Positions 31,897 to 37,959 of a stretch of DNA of 64,000 nucleotides are shown in pieces. This stretch comes from an uncultured bacterium (GTDB taxonomy: Bacteria > Patescibacteriota > Dojkabacteria > B142 > OLB20). Every line of letters begins with the position of its first letter. The stretch's first letter is position 1. The position numbers and the translations under genes were made by a program. The notes beneath the pieces are model-generated. The model was not told where the DNA came from. It did not search any database and worked only from the letters and a program-made list of their open reading frames with translations. The stretch covers positions 1 through 64,000 of the forward strand of contig CALMQQ010000267.1 of NCBI GenBank assembly GCA_937871845.1, read 5' to 3'.

Positions 31897-33053
31897 TGAT
31901 TTAAACCTAGGTTTCCTTTAGTTCCGCGCACAGTGGTCATACCCTGCATACGCTGTTGGGTAAGCAACACAGTATGTCGCACTTCGGTTGCGAGCATCGG
32001 TCCCGAAATCCTATCAGGAACCGCCGTATCCATGATTCCTACTGGTGCAATCGTGTTTATCACAAAACCGGAACCTACAGTTAGATCAGTATTCAAAGAC
32101 ACCTGAATAGTAGCTGATTGAGAATCAAATTGTCCAGCTATTTTTTTACGTTGATTTAAAAAATTTGCAATGAATGTCGGTGGTCTAAGCATGTTATATG
32201 GAATGTTCAAATAGGTTGCGGCATCCTTGGTTTGTCCTTTTTGGAACTGATTAGAAAAGAGATCAAAGATATTTGTTGCTTGTTTCTCATTGAGAATATT
32301 ATCAGTAGCCGAGGCACGAGATTCTTCGCGCATCGCAAGAATGATAAATGGTTGAATGGCCACATCATTCAAAAAATCCAAACCCATTGGTCTTTGATAG
32401 AAAGTGGGTCCATTACCTGCCATGGCCTGTTTCATCAAATTTTCCAATGTATCAATCACCATGTTGGTTTGATTTTCAAAAAAGACATATGCCGATGAAA
32501 CATCTTTGATTGATGCTGCCCGAGACAAAACTGATCGAATAGCCTTATGAATATTCACGCCATTTACATTATATGGCATGTCTTTGTTACCAACTAATCC
32601 TTTGGATGGTGCATTGATAATGAGTTTCTTTGCAGGTTTAAGAATATTTTCGATAAGATCATTTGCAACCTGTGTCGCAGGAACTTCTTTGTATGCTTTC
32701 TGTACTTTTGGCTGATTCGTCATATGTGGCGAATAACCAGTTATTGTATATTCGGCAGTTCTTTGATTTTGTAATGTGCGGCCCTTCTCCACTTCCATGA
32801 TACGAAAAGTGCCCTTATATGGCTTTTGTCCCGGTTGTGAAAATGAAATGGTCAGGTTGTTTGTACCATCAAGACCAAGATTCTGGTTCAACATATCCGT
32901 GTTGTCTTTGATCTTGGCAACAATAGAAATGTATGGAGTTTTGATGTTTTCATAGATAGAGAAATTCATCACTCTGGCTCTGATATCAACAGAACCAGCC
33001 GCACCAGACATTGTAAAATCTTGAAGGATTACGTCGCCGGGAGAAAAACTCAT
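31893..33053 (-). CDS. Baseplate hub protein, gp27-like (386 aa)
   Basis: The N-terminal half (FSPGDVILQDFTMSGAAG, IRARVMNFSIYENIKTPYIS, FRIMEVEKGRTLQN) has the paired beta-barrel pattern of tail hub proteins (T4 gp27, Mu gp44). KVQKAYKEVPATQVANDLIE follows, a typical segment before the second barrel. Length matches T4 gp27 (391). The hub joins the tail tube to the gp5 spike. It is encoded with gp53 and gp48/54, far from gp5. Assignment by length, pattern and context; a structure-based search would be decisive. Confidence 0.65.
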   Translation of the reverse strand: MSFSPGDVILQDFTMSGAAGSVDIRARVMNFSIYENIKTPYISIVAKIKDNTDMLNQNLGLDGTNNLTISFSQPGQKPYKGTFRIMEVEKGRTLQNQRTAEYTITGYSPHMTNQPKVQKAYKEVPATQVANDLIENILKPAKKLIINAPSKGLVGNKDMPYNVNGVNIHKAIRSVLSRAASIKDVSSAYVFFENQTNMVIDTLENLMKQAMAGNGPTFYQRPMGLDFLNDVAIQPFIILAMREESRASATDNILNEKQATNIFDLFSNQFQKGQTKDAATYLNIPYNMLRPPTFIANFLNQRKKIAGQFDSQSATIQVSLNTDLTVGSGFVINTIAPVGIMDTAVPDRISGPMLATEVRHTVLLTQQRMQGMTTVRGTKGNLGLNQ

Positions 33054-33223
33054 CTTTTATTAAGACCAATCATATGGTTGATAATCTTACCAAAAATACC
33101 AAAATTTTTCTCATTTGACTTGGCGATTTTCTGTTTATAGGTTTGCTTCATCGTAGTTTTTAACGATGATTTCTTTCTTGGTTGTCGTTTTGCTTCGATG
33201 ATGAAATCCTTGAAGGACAACAT
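33050..33223 (-). CDS. Small basic protein (57 aa) between gp53 block and hub
   Basis: ATG at 33223 begins directly after the TAA of the 77-aa gene, and the TGA overlaps the hub ATG (ATGA at 33050-33053), so it fills the gap exactly. The sequence begins MLSFKDFIIEAKRQ, an N-terminal motif seen in several phage proteins, then is Lys/Arg-rich (RKKSSLKTTMKQTYKQK) with a hydrophobic end (FGIFGKIINHMIGL). Function unknown; tail assembly is possible from position. Confidence 0.7.
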   Translation of the reverse strand: MLSFKDFIIEAKRQPRKKSSLKTTMKQTYKQKIAKSNEKNFGIFGKIINHMIGLNKR

Positions 33224-33457
33224 TTAACCCAACTCCAATTCAATCGCGATCTTTTCCCACAATTCATCAGAAATAGAATCCAAATCTTCTCTAGTAAGCT
33301 GAATATCATCCCATCCTTGTTGGGCCTGTTTTATTTTTCTTTTCAGGTTTACAGGAAGGTCTTCCCATAGACCTTTGTCTTGTAAGCTGGAAACCGCCAT
33401 TCCAATAAACATACATGGAATATTATATGGCAATTGAAATTTATATTCTCTACTCAT
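33224..33457 (-). CDS. Hypothetical protein (77 aa) in the baseplate operon
   Basis: ATG at 33457, overlapping the end of gp53 by 8 nt. Acidic C-terminus (LTREDLDSISDELWEKIAIELE) and a Trp-containing middle. It could correspond to one of the small hub-assembly proteins of T4 (gp26/gp28 region), but I see no sequence signature, so it is left unnamed. Confidence 0.6.
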   Translation of the reverse strand: MSREYKFQLPYNIPCMFIGMAVSSLQDKGLWEDLPVNLKRKIKQAQQGWDDIQLTREDLDSISDELWEKIAIELELG

Positions 33458-34328
33458 TCAATTTTTTCTCCAGACTATTTTCAACATCCAAAGTATATTT
33501 CGAATCGATTAGTTTGATAAATTTCTTCTGTTCATTCAAAGACTCTTCATAATCCCATGCATAAACTGGAGACCAATAAACCTGTTCAGCAATCGAAACA
33601 TTGTTTGCCACAATATACATTGATGTAACATTGGCTGTAGCATTGGACGAATTGCCATAGAGAAATTCCAAATGATTATTTCCTATCGTGGTGTTGCCAA
33701 AAACATGCTGCACTGTTACTTGACTAGAATTTGAAAATACGATTACAGAATTTGATTGAATAGTATTAGAAGAAGTCTTCAACGAAACCGTTTCATCAAT
33801 TTCAAAATCATTTGTAGAATTTTCCACAAAGAAAGTAACAATTCGATTAGTATTAATTGTCCAATCTTCTCGCCGCCTACGATATTTGATGATGCGAGTT
33901 CCTTCCCCATAAATTGCTTCATAATATTTCTTTAATGGTTCTGGAAGAGTATCGCGATAAAACTCCACACTGATATCTGTTTCTGCGTCACCAGACCAAT
34001 TGAGTTCCCAAAACAAAATCTTTTGTTTGGCATTCTCCATCGATCCATATTTTTTAATAATATATTTCATAAAAACATCATCAATCAATGGAAATGAATA
34101 ATAGGGATCGATAGTTTTATTGGAGAGATAAACCATCCATGAATAATAGGGATTATCATAATAAAGATTCGCGATAGTGTCGGCTCTATGATGGCTCTTC
34201 AATTCATATGGATGATAGGCATAGAGATTGTTCTGCACATTGTTTGCAACAACCACTCGTCTAGAGATATCAATACAAATTGTGTTGCTATAAACAATTC
34301 GAGGAAATTTATCAAAATATGATGACAT
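33450..34328 (-). CDS. 53: Baseplate wedge protein gp53-like (292 aa)
   Basis: Start at 34328, where ATG overlaps the TAA of gp48/54 (TAATG). The N-terminal half shows the gp53 pattern: YFDKFPRIVYSN, DISRRVVVANNV, YAYHPYELKSHHRADTIANL and NPYYSWMVYLSNKTIDPYYSFPL (about residues 3-85), ending with FMKYIIKKYGSMENA. In T4 gp53 is a LysM-containing wedge protein that clamps the inner baseplate. An inserted beta-rich segment (about 170-260) makes it longer than T4 gp53 (196). Confidence 0.85.
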   Translation of the reverse strand: MSSYFDKFPRIVYSNTICIDISRRVVVANNVQNNLYAYHPYELKSHHRADTIANLYYDNPYYSWMVYLSNKTIDPYYSFPLIDDVFMKYIIKKYGSMENAKQKILFWELNWSGDAETDISVEFYRDTLPEPLKKYYEAIYGEGTRIIKYRRRREDWTINTNRIVTFFVENSTNDFEIDETVSLKTSSNTIQSNSVIVFSNSSQVTVQHVFGNTTIGNNHLEFLYGNSSNATANVTSMYIVANNVSIAEQVYWSPVYAWDYEESLNEQKKFIKLIDSKYTLDVENSLEKKLNE

Positions 34329-35245
34329 TAAAATTGTCCCTTCAACCAATATTCCAATTCCATGAAATCTAGACGAACTTCAATGGATTCTGGAGCCGAA
34401 GTCGTTCCGAAAAAGGATGGAATGCCTTGGGGAGTGTAATTAAACGAAGCATTAACCAGAACTGATTTTTTCATTCTAAATGTCTGTAAGCTCAAGTCTC
34501 GGGATTCCTCTCCCAAATATTTAAATTCAGGCTCCCATATCGATGGCCATTTGAAAAACATCGATCCGATACCAGCCAAGCTTGGTGCCATGGAATTATT
34601 GATTATTTGAATAATGGTACGCAATCTTTCGGATTCACTGGCCGAATTAGGAGATAATCGCCAAACAAACGATCTTTCTTTATATGTCGGGCCTTTCATC
34701 ATAACGGTCATGAAATCATTCACTGAATATCCAGCACCAGCCAAAGCACCATGACCAGCAGCACCAGCCTGTTTTGCGGCAATAGCACCCACTGTTGTCA
34801 TAACACTTTCTGTATTGACATTGGCTTGCTGCATAAGATGATTTAGAGTTTCATTGATATTATTATCGTTGATCTGCGATGCGGCACCTAACATCATTCC
34901 ACCAGCACCAGCAATTCCCAGATTCTCCACTTGATATTGAATACGATGGTTATCAATCATCGTAGCCGGAAGAGGAAGAATAAAAGAAGCCTCATTGTTC
35001 AATGTGCCGACTTCGGTCCAACTTACTCTATGATATTTTCCAATTTTGAAAAACATATAGTAATTCATATTATCACTTGGAAATTGGAGAGCCTGTCCAT
35101 TGATTCTTGGCCGTGCCGGTCGATCAATTTTATCGGCAGGATTTGCATCTCCCTGAGACAAATCCCCATGAGTAACTGTAGGTTTCTGTGTGTTGACTTC
35201 ATCAGAAACCGATTGTCCCGTGATAACATTTGGTGGAATCGACAT
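34328..35245 (-). CDS. Baseplate tail-tube cap/initiator, gp48/gp54-like (305 aa)
   Basis: MMKGPTYKERSFVWRLSPNS, then SESERLRTIIQIINNSMAP and FFKWPSIWEPEFKYL (about residues 180-245), are the blocks shared by T4 gp48 and gp54, which connect hub and tail tube. The Ala/Gly-rich centre is predicted helical. Only one such protein is in the window, so which T4 paralog it represents is undecided. It heads the operon behind a CATAAATA late box shared divergently with gp4, with an AAAAGG ribosome site. Confidence 0.8.
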   Translation of the reverse strand: MSIPPNVITGQSVSDEVNTQKPTVTHGDLSQGDANPADKIDRPARPRINGQALQFPSDNMNYYMFFKIGKYHRVSWTEVGTLNNEASFILPLPATMIDNHRIQYQVENLGIAGAGGMMLGAASQINDNNINETLNHLMQQANVNTESVMTTVGAIAAKQAGAAGHGALAGAGYSVNDFMTVMMKGPTYKERSFVWRLSPNSASESERLRTIIQIINNSMAPSLAGIGSMFFKWPSIWEPEFKYLGEESRDLSLQTFRMKKSVLVNASFNYTPQGIPSFFGTTSAPESIEVRLDFMELEYWLKGQF

Positions 35246-35265
35246 CTAAAACCTTTTGTTGCGCC

Positions 35266-35280
35266 TTAAATATATTTATG
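35266..35280. promoter_or_regulatory. Bidirectional late-type promoter between gp48/54 and gp4
   Basis: A 12-bp perfect palindrome TAAATATATTTA (35267-35278) gives CATAAATA on the minus strand (35280-35273) and CTTAAATA on the plus strand (35265-35272). The plus box ends 5 nt before the gp4 ATG, which overlaps the palindrome itself. Confidence 0.6.
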
Positions 35281-35721
35281 ACCAAATACCATCAGGGTTT
35301 CTACAAACCGAAAAATCCAGCCAAATATGCTGGTGATCCAAACAACATCGTCTATAGATCGAGTTGGGAACTGAAATTCTTTAGATTCTGCGATCTAAAT
35401 CCCAATGTAATTTTTTGGGCAAGCGAAGAAATGGCCGTGCCATATAATGACAAGGCAACAGGAAAATTGCGAAGATATTTTCCTGATTTTTTAATCAAAA
35501 TCAAAACCAAGAATGGTGAAATTCAAACTTGGATGATTGAGATCAAGCCTCTGGCACAAACCATGGCACCAGTAAGAGGCAATAAAAAAAACAAGACCTA
35601 TTTACGAGAGGTCAAGACCTTTGTAACAAACATATCAAAATGGGAAGCGGCGCGACGATTCTGTGAATTGAACAATATGAAGTTTCAAATACTCACAGAA
35701 AAAGAGCTAGGAACTTTTTAG
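35278..35721 (+). CDS. 4: Head completion protein / nuclease gp4-like (147 aa)
   Basis: MTKYHQGFYKPKNPAKYAG, YRSSWELKFFRFCDLNPNV, WASEEMAVPY and RRYFPDFLIKIK, then IEIKPLAQTMAP, match T4 gp4 (150 aa) through most of its length. The D-(x)n-E-x-K pattern (PDFLIKI and MIEIKP, about residues 82-105) is the nuclease active site of the PD-(D/E)XK fold. gp4 acts with gp2 and gp50 in finishing the DNA-filled head. The start at 35278 gives the family N-terminus; there is no Shine-Dalgarno. It is the only plus-strand gene in this late region. Confidence 0.85.
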   Translation: MTKYHQGFYKPKNPAKYAGDPNNIVYRSSWELKFFRFCDLNPNVIFWASEEMAVPYNDKATGKLRRYFPDFLIKIKTKNGEIQTWMIEIKPLAQTMAPVRGNKKNKTYLREVKTFVTNISKWEAARRFCELNNMKFQILTEKELGTF

Positions 35722-35737
35722 GTTCCTAGCTCTTGTT
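35704..35737 (+). terminator. Rho-independent terminator of gp4
   Basis: Perfect 11-bp stem GAGCTAGGAAC/GTTCCTAGCTC (35704-35714 and 35722-35732) whose loop contains the gp4 stop codon, followed by TTGTTTT. Confidence 0.85.
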
Positions 35738-35740
35738 TTC

Positions 35741-35833
35741 AACTGGCCTGCGGCTTTCCATCCAACGGCCCGAGGGTGCAAGTCCCTCCATCTCCACCTA
35801 GTAGCCCCTTCCAGCAGCGTCTACCGGCTCCCT
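35741..35833 (+). pseudogene. tRNA-like 3' half (remnant)
   Basis: On the plus strand a T-arm-like hairpin GAGGG-TGCAAGT-CCCTC is followed by CATCTCCACC, arranged as the 3' half of a tRNA. No matching 5' acceptor (GGAGATG) is found within 100 nt upstream; that space holds the gp4 terminator. Its T-loop has the same G at position 55 as the neighbouring tRNA-Met. Best read as a decayed tRNA; the remaining bases to 35833 hold nothing recognisable. Confidence 0.35.
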
Positions 35834-35909
35834 TGGAAGCGGGTATGGGATTTGCACCCATGATCTTCACGTTATGAGCGTGACGAGATAACTACTTCTC
35901 TAACCCGCA
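35834..35909 (-). tRNA. tRNA-Met (CAT), initiator-like
   Basis: 76-nt cloverleaf with encoded CCA: acceptor TGCGGGT/ACCCGCT, D-stem GAGA/TCTC, anticodon arm TCACG-CTCATAA-CGTGA, variable AGATC, T-arm ATGGG-TGCAAAT-CCCAT. Position 1:72 is a T-T mismatch and the D-stem pair 11:24 is A:T; both are features of bacterial initiator tRNAs rather than elongator tRNA-Met. However, the three G:C pairs at the base of the anticodon stem (29-31:39-41) are absent. The T-loop has G instead of T at position 55. Could alternatively be elongator Met or Ile2. Lies 14 nt below the endolysin gene. Confidence 0.8.
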
Positions 35910-35922
35910 TTAATTCTATTTA

Positions 35923-36378
35923 TCAAAAAGCTGCCATATGGTCAAGCGGAACACGATAGGCTATCGCTCTTTTATTATAAATCGTTTCAACCCATCTCTG
36001 TTTTCGTGATGATGGATTCAACACATAAACCTTATTGCCAACTACACGACTAACGATGGCAACATGCCCGCCGCGTTTGCCGCGAGAATAGACTGCGACC
36101 GCACCGGGAACTGGTCGGGAAGCACGGCCCCACTTCAAGAATGACTTCGCCATTCTAGAGCCGGTTCCTTTAATGCCCCGCCGAGCAAGTTCGGCATTGA
36201 CATTTCTTGCACAGACAAGCCTACCACGAATGAATTTACCGGCTTTCTGGATTTGTTGTTTTGGCCATTCAAAGAAATTTTCAACATGAGCGGTAGGTTG
36301 TTTCTTGTGTTTTGCTTTTGCTTCGACTTGGGAAATAAGTGGAAGCGAAAACAAAACCAATAGGACAAGATATCGCAT
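35923..36378 (-). CDS. Exported peptidoglycan hydrolase candidate (CHAP/NlpC-like endolysin, 151 aa)
   Basis: Start at 36378 (MRYLVLLVLFSLPLISQVEA) behind GGAAGG; residues 1-20 are a signal peptide with a likely cleavage after VEA. The mature part has a Cys-His pattern of small cysteine peptidases: LVCARNVNAELARRG (Cys56), a PGAVAVYSRG turn, GGHVAIVSRV (His105) and VLNPSS (Asn121). This matches short CHAP/TIGR02594-type endolysins. Export by the host Sec system would place it in the periplasm without a holin; no holin is evident here. It is the only cell-wall hydrolase candidate in the window, since the hub lacks the gp5 lysozyme. Confidence 0.7.
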   Translation of the reverse strand: MRYLVLLVLFSLPLISQVEAKAKHKKQPTAHVENFFEWPKQQIQKAGKFIRGRLVCARNVNAELARRGIKGTGSRMAKSFLKWGRASRPVPGAVAVYSRGKRGGHVAIVSRVVGNKVYVLNPSSRKQRWVETIYNKRAIAYRVPLDHMAAF

Positions 36379-36432
36379 TACAAATCCTTCCAATTTGTTA
36401 CGAGAAAGGATTTTTTACAACGGAAATAAGGC

Positions 36433-36461
36433 GAGAAAAAGGGCGAGATTTCTCCCGCCCT
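36433..36461 (-). terminator. Rho-independent terminator of the winged-helix gene
   Basis: On the minus strand AGGGCGGGA-GAAA-TCTCGCCCT (9 bp, one G:T) is followed by TTTTT. Located between the winged-helix gene and the endolysin gene. Confidence 0.8.
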
Positions 36462-36490
36462 CTTGGTTTAATAATTTTTACGTGATGAAA

Positions 36491-36694
36491 TCACATAATA
36501 GCGTACTTGTTAAATCCATCCTTGGTGGTTCCCTTGACCACCACATTAACACCACGCTTGCGGGCCTTGGCCAGAAGAGAGGTCACGCTATTCTCTCCGG
36601 CAAAACCACAACGATGAGTGATTTGTGCAATGCTCATCGGAGTCTTGGTAAGAAGAGCAAACATCTTTTCAGACTTTGAATTGTATTGAGCCAT
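36491..36694 (-). CDS. Small winged-helix DNA-binding-like protein (67 aa)
   Basis: SEKMFALLTKTPMSIAQITHRCG, then NSVTSLLAKARKRGVNVVVKG and a final beta pair (FNKYAIM) fit a minimal helix-turn-helix with a wing. GGAG ribosome site. It has its own terminator and probably its own promoter in the 97-nt gap upstream, so it is a monocistronic regulator candidate. Its target is unknown. Confidence 0.65.
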   Translation of the reverse strand: MAQYNSKSEKMFALLTKTPMSIAQITHRCGFAGENSVTSLLAKARKRGVNVVVKGTTKDGFNKYAIM

Positions 36695-36791
36695 ATTTCT
36701 AACTAATCTCCATTAGTAATTAACAACCATTTTATTTAGACGCATTACGACGCACCAATCAACAAAAATCGTCCCTTTTTTGAAAAAATTT
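36695..36791 (-). promoter_or_regulatory. Intergenic leader of the winged-helix gene
   Basis: 97-nt non-coding gap. On the minus strand TTGATT, 17 nt and CTAAAT give a weak sigma70-like pair, and the same CTAAATAA resembles the late box variants. Nothing else is seen. Confidence 0.3.
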
Positions 36792-37199
36792 TCAATCCGA
36801 TGGAGCGAACCGATGCACCTTCAATGAAATCCATTGATTGTAATAATCATCCCGAAGAATGGCATCACAAGCAAATTGTTCTTTGGCTTCATAATAATTG
36901 CATTCGGATTTTGTAGTACACAAACGAATAATTTCTCGTCTAAAGTTCTCCGGTCCATGTATTTCAACATCTTCAATCAGATATTTGTTCGAACCGAAAT
37001 AAGTAAGCCAATCAGAAGTAATTTTTGTTCGGCGCTTACGAGAACTATTTTTGATTTTTTTGGAACGAGAAAATTGGAATAGTTTTTTTCCAATATATTT
37101 CTTGCCGGTCAGTAGGTTTTCGATTCGATAAACGAAACCTACATAATCTTCGGCCATATCTGGATTGAATGGCTTGCCCCTATAAAACCATTCACTCAT
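36792..37199 (-). CDS. GIY-YIG-type nuclease-like protein (135 aa)
   Basis: Start at 37199 (MSEWFYRGKPF), conserved in a family widespread in T4-like phages. The VGFVYRIENLLTGKKYIGKK segment (about residues 20-39) is a GIY-YIG-like strand-turn-strand, followed by a basic linker (SRKRRTKI), YFGSNKYLIEDVEIHG and a second block (ECNYYEAKEQFACDAILRDDYYN) with the catalytic-type Glu. It might be a homing-like or repair endonuclease; the family has no proven function that I know. Overlaps the zinc-ribbon gene by 8 nt. Confidence 0.7.
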   Translation of the reverse strand: MSEWFYRGKPFNPDMAEDYVGFVYRIENLLTGKKYIGKKLFQFSRSKKIKNSSRKRRTKITSDWLTYFGSNKYLIEDVEIHGPENFRREIIRLCTTKSECNYYEAKEQFACDAILRDDYYNQWISLKVHRFAPSD

Positions 37200-37335
37200 C
37201 TTCGAAATCCAAATCTTCCTCATCATCATAATCCTCCAATGGAGAACCACAACACGGGCAGAATTGGATTTCGTCGTCAGTAATGCATATAATTTCAAAC
37301 CGAGCAGGACACTCGTTACACTTAATTACTTTCAT
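37192..37335 (-). CDS. Zinc-ribbon micro-protein (47 aa)
   Basis: ATG at 37333-37335 with a strong GGGGAG ribosome site. It encodes two Cys pairs, KCNECPA near the N-terminus and FCPCCGS about 20 residues later: a classic zinc ribbon, followed by an acidic tail (EDYDDEEDLDFEDE). It ends inside the start of the GIY-YIG gene (ATGAGTGA), so the two are translationally coupled. Function unknown; possibly an RNA polymerase or nucleic-acid contact, inferred from the fold only. Confidence 0.75.
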   Translation of the reverse strand: MKVIKCNECPARFEIICITDDEIQFCPCCGSPLEDYDDEEDLDFEDE

Positions 37336-37357
37336 ATTTCTCCCCAATGAGGATTTC

Positions 37358-37363
37358 ATTGAT
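37358..37363 (-). promoter_or_regulatory. Possible -10 box (TATAAT) of the zinc-ribbon gene
   Basis: TATAAT in the minus-strand context CTATATAATCAATG, about 25 nt before the zinc-ribbon ATG. No good -35 is visible, and the tRNA-Gly 3' end lies just upstream, so this may instead be a processed read-through transcript. Confidence 0.3.
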
Positions 37364-37384
37364 TATATAGGAGAAATAAAAAGT

Positions 37385-37459
37385 TGGAGCGGGCGAAGAA
37401 TTTCGAAATCTCGACCTTCTGATTGGAAGTCAGATGCTCTGCCTCTGAGCTACACCCGC
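37385..37459 (-). tRNA. tRNA-Gly (TCC)
   Basis: 75-nt cloverleaf with encoded CCA: acceptor GCGGGTG/CGCCCGC, D-arm GCTC/GAGC, anticodon arm TCTGA-CTTCCAA-TCAGA (anticodon TCC), T-arm GAGAT-TTCGAAA-TTCTT. Located directly downstream of the 97-aa gene. Confidence 0.92.
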
Positions 37460-37460
37460 A

Positions 37461-37754
37461 TTAATTCAATGTAATATTTTGTTCTACAGCTTCGGGAGGT
37501 CCATATTTTTTCCATTCGGCCTTGCTGATTCCTTCAATCACAATCGTATTATTACTAATGACTAAAGTTAATGTATTCGGTGCATGATCGTCAATATCAT
37601 CATCCATTATTGCAATGACATCTTCATTGGGAGATAATTTGTCATTAGTCATACAATGAAGAACAGCGCCAGCCAAACTCGAAATAGTTGATTCGATATC
37701 AGAAAATTGTCTTTCTTCACCAGCATATTTTATGGTGTATGTGCGCTGTTCCAT
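37461..37754 (-). CDS. Hypothetical protein (97 aa) between tRNA genes
   Basis: ATG behind AGGAAA. Begins MEQRTYTIKYAGEERQFSD, has an acidic middle (DVIAIMDDDIDDHAPN), and ends two bases before tRNA-Gly. No domain recognised. Embedded in the tRNA cluster and oriented with it, so probably co-transcribed and processed. Confidence 0.65.
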   Translation of the reverse strand: MEQRTYTIKYAGEERQFSDIESTISSLAGAVLHCMTNDKLSPNEDVIAIMDDDIDDHAPNTLTLVISNNTIVIEGISKAEWKKYGPPEAVEQNITLN

Positions 37755-37771
37755 TGGGTTTCCTTTTTATA

Positions 37772-37845
37772 TGGAGTTCTCGACAGGAATCGAACCTGTA
37801 TATACGGTGTTGCAGACCGCTGCGTAACCATTCCGCCACGAGAAC
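37772..37845 (-). tRNA. tRNA-Cys (GCA)
   Basis: 74-nt cloverleaf with encoded CCA: acceptor GTTCTCG/CGAGAAC, D-arm GCG/CGC, anticodon arm GCGGT-CTGCAAC-ACCGT (anticodon GCA), T-arm ACAGG-TTCGATT-CCTGT. Confidence 0.92.
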
Positions 37846-37850
37846 ACGAT

Positions 37851-37925
37851 TGGTTTTGGGAGCAGGACTCGAACCTACATTCACGCAGTCAAAGTGCGTT
37901 GTCCTACCAATTAGACGATCCCAAA
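37851..37925 (-). tRNA. tRNA-Gln (TTG)
   Basis: 75-nt cloverleaf with encoded CCA: acceptor TTTGGGA/TCCCAAA, D-arm GTCT/GGAC, anticodon arm ACGCA-CTTTGAC-TGCGT (anticodon TTG), T-arm GTAGG-TTCGAGT-CCTGC. Five bases separate it from tRNA-Cys. Confidence 0.92.
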
Positions 37926-37959
37926 ATAAGAATCACACTAACGAAGGTTCGAATCACTG

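Noticed and set aside
35741-35833. tmRNA 3' end or phage attachment site
   Set aside because: No tag-peptide region or matching 5' acceptor, and no integrase; a tRNA remnant is simpler.
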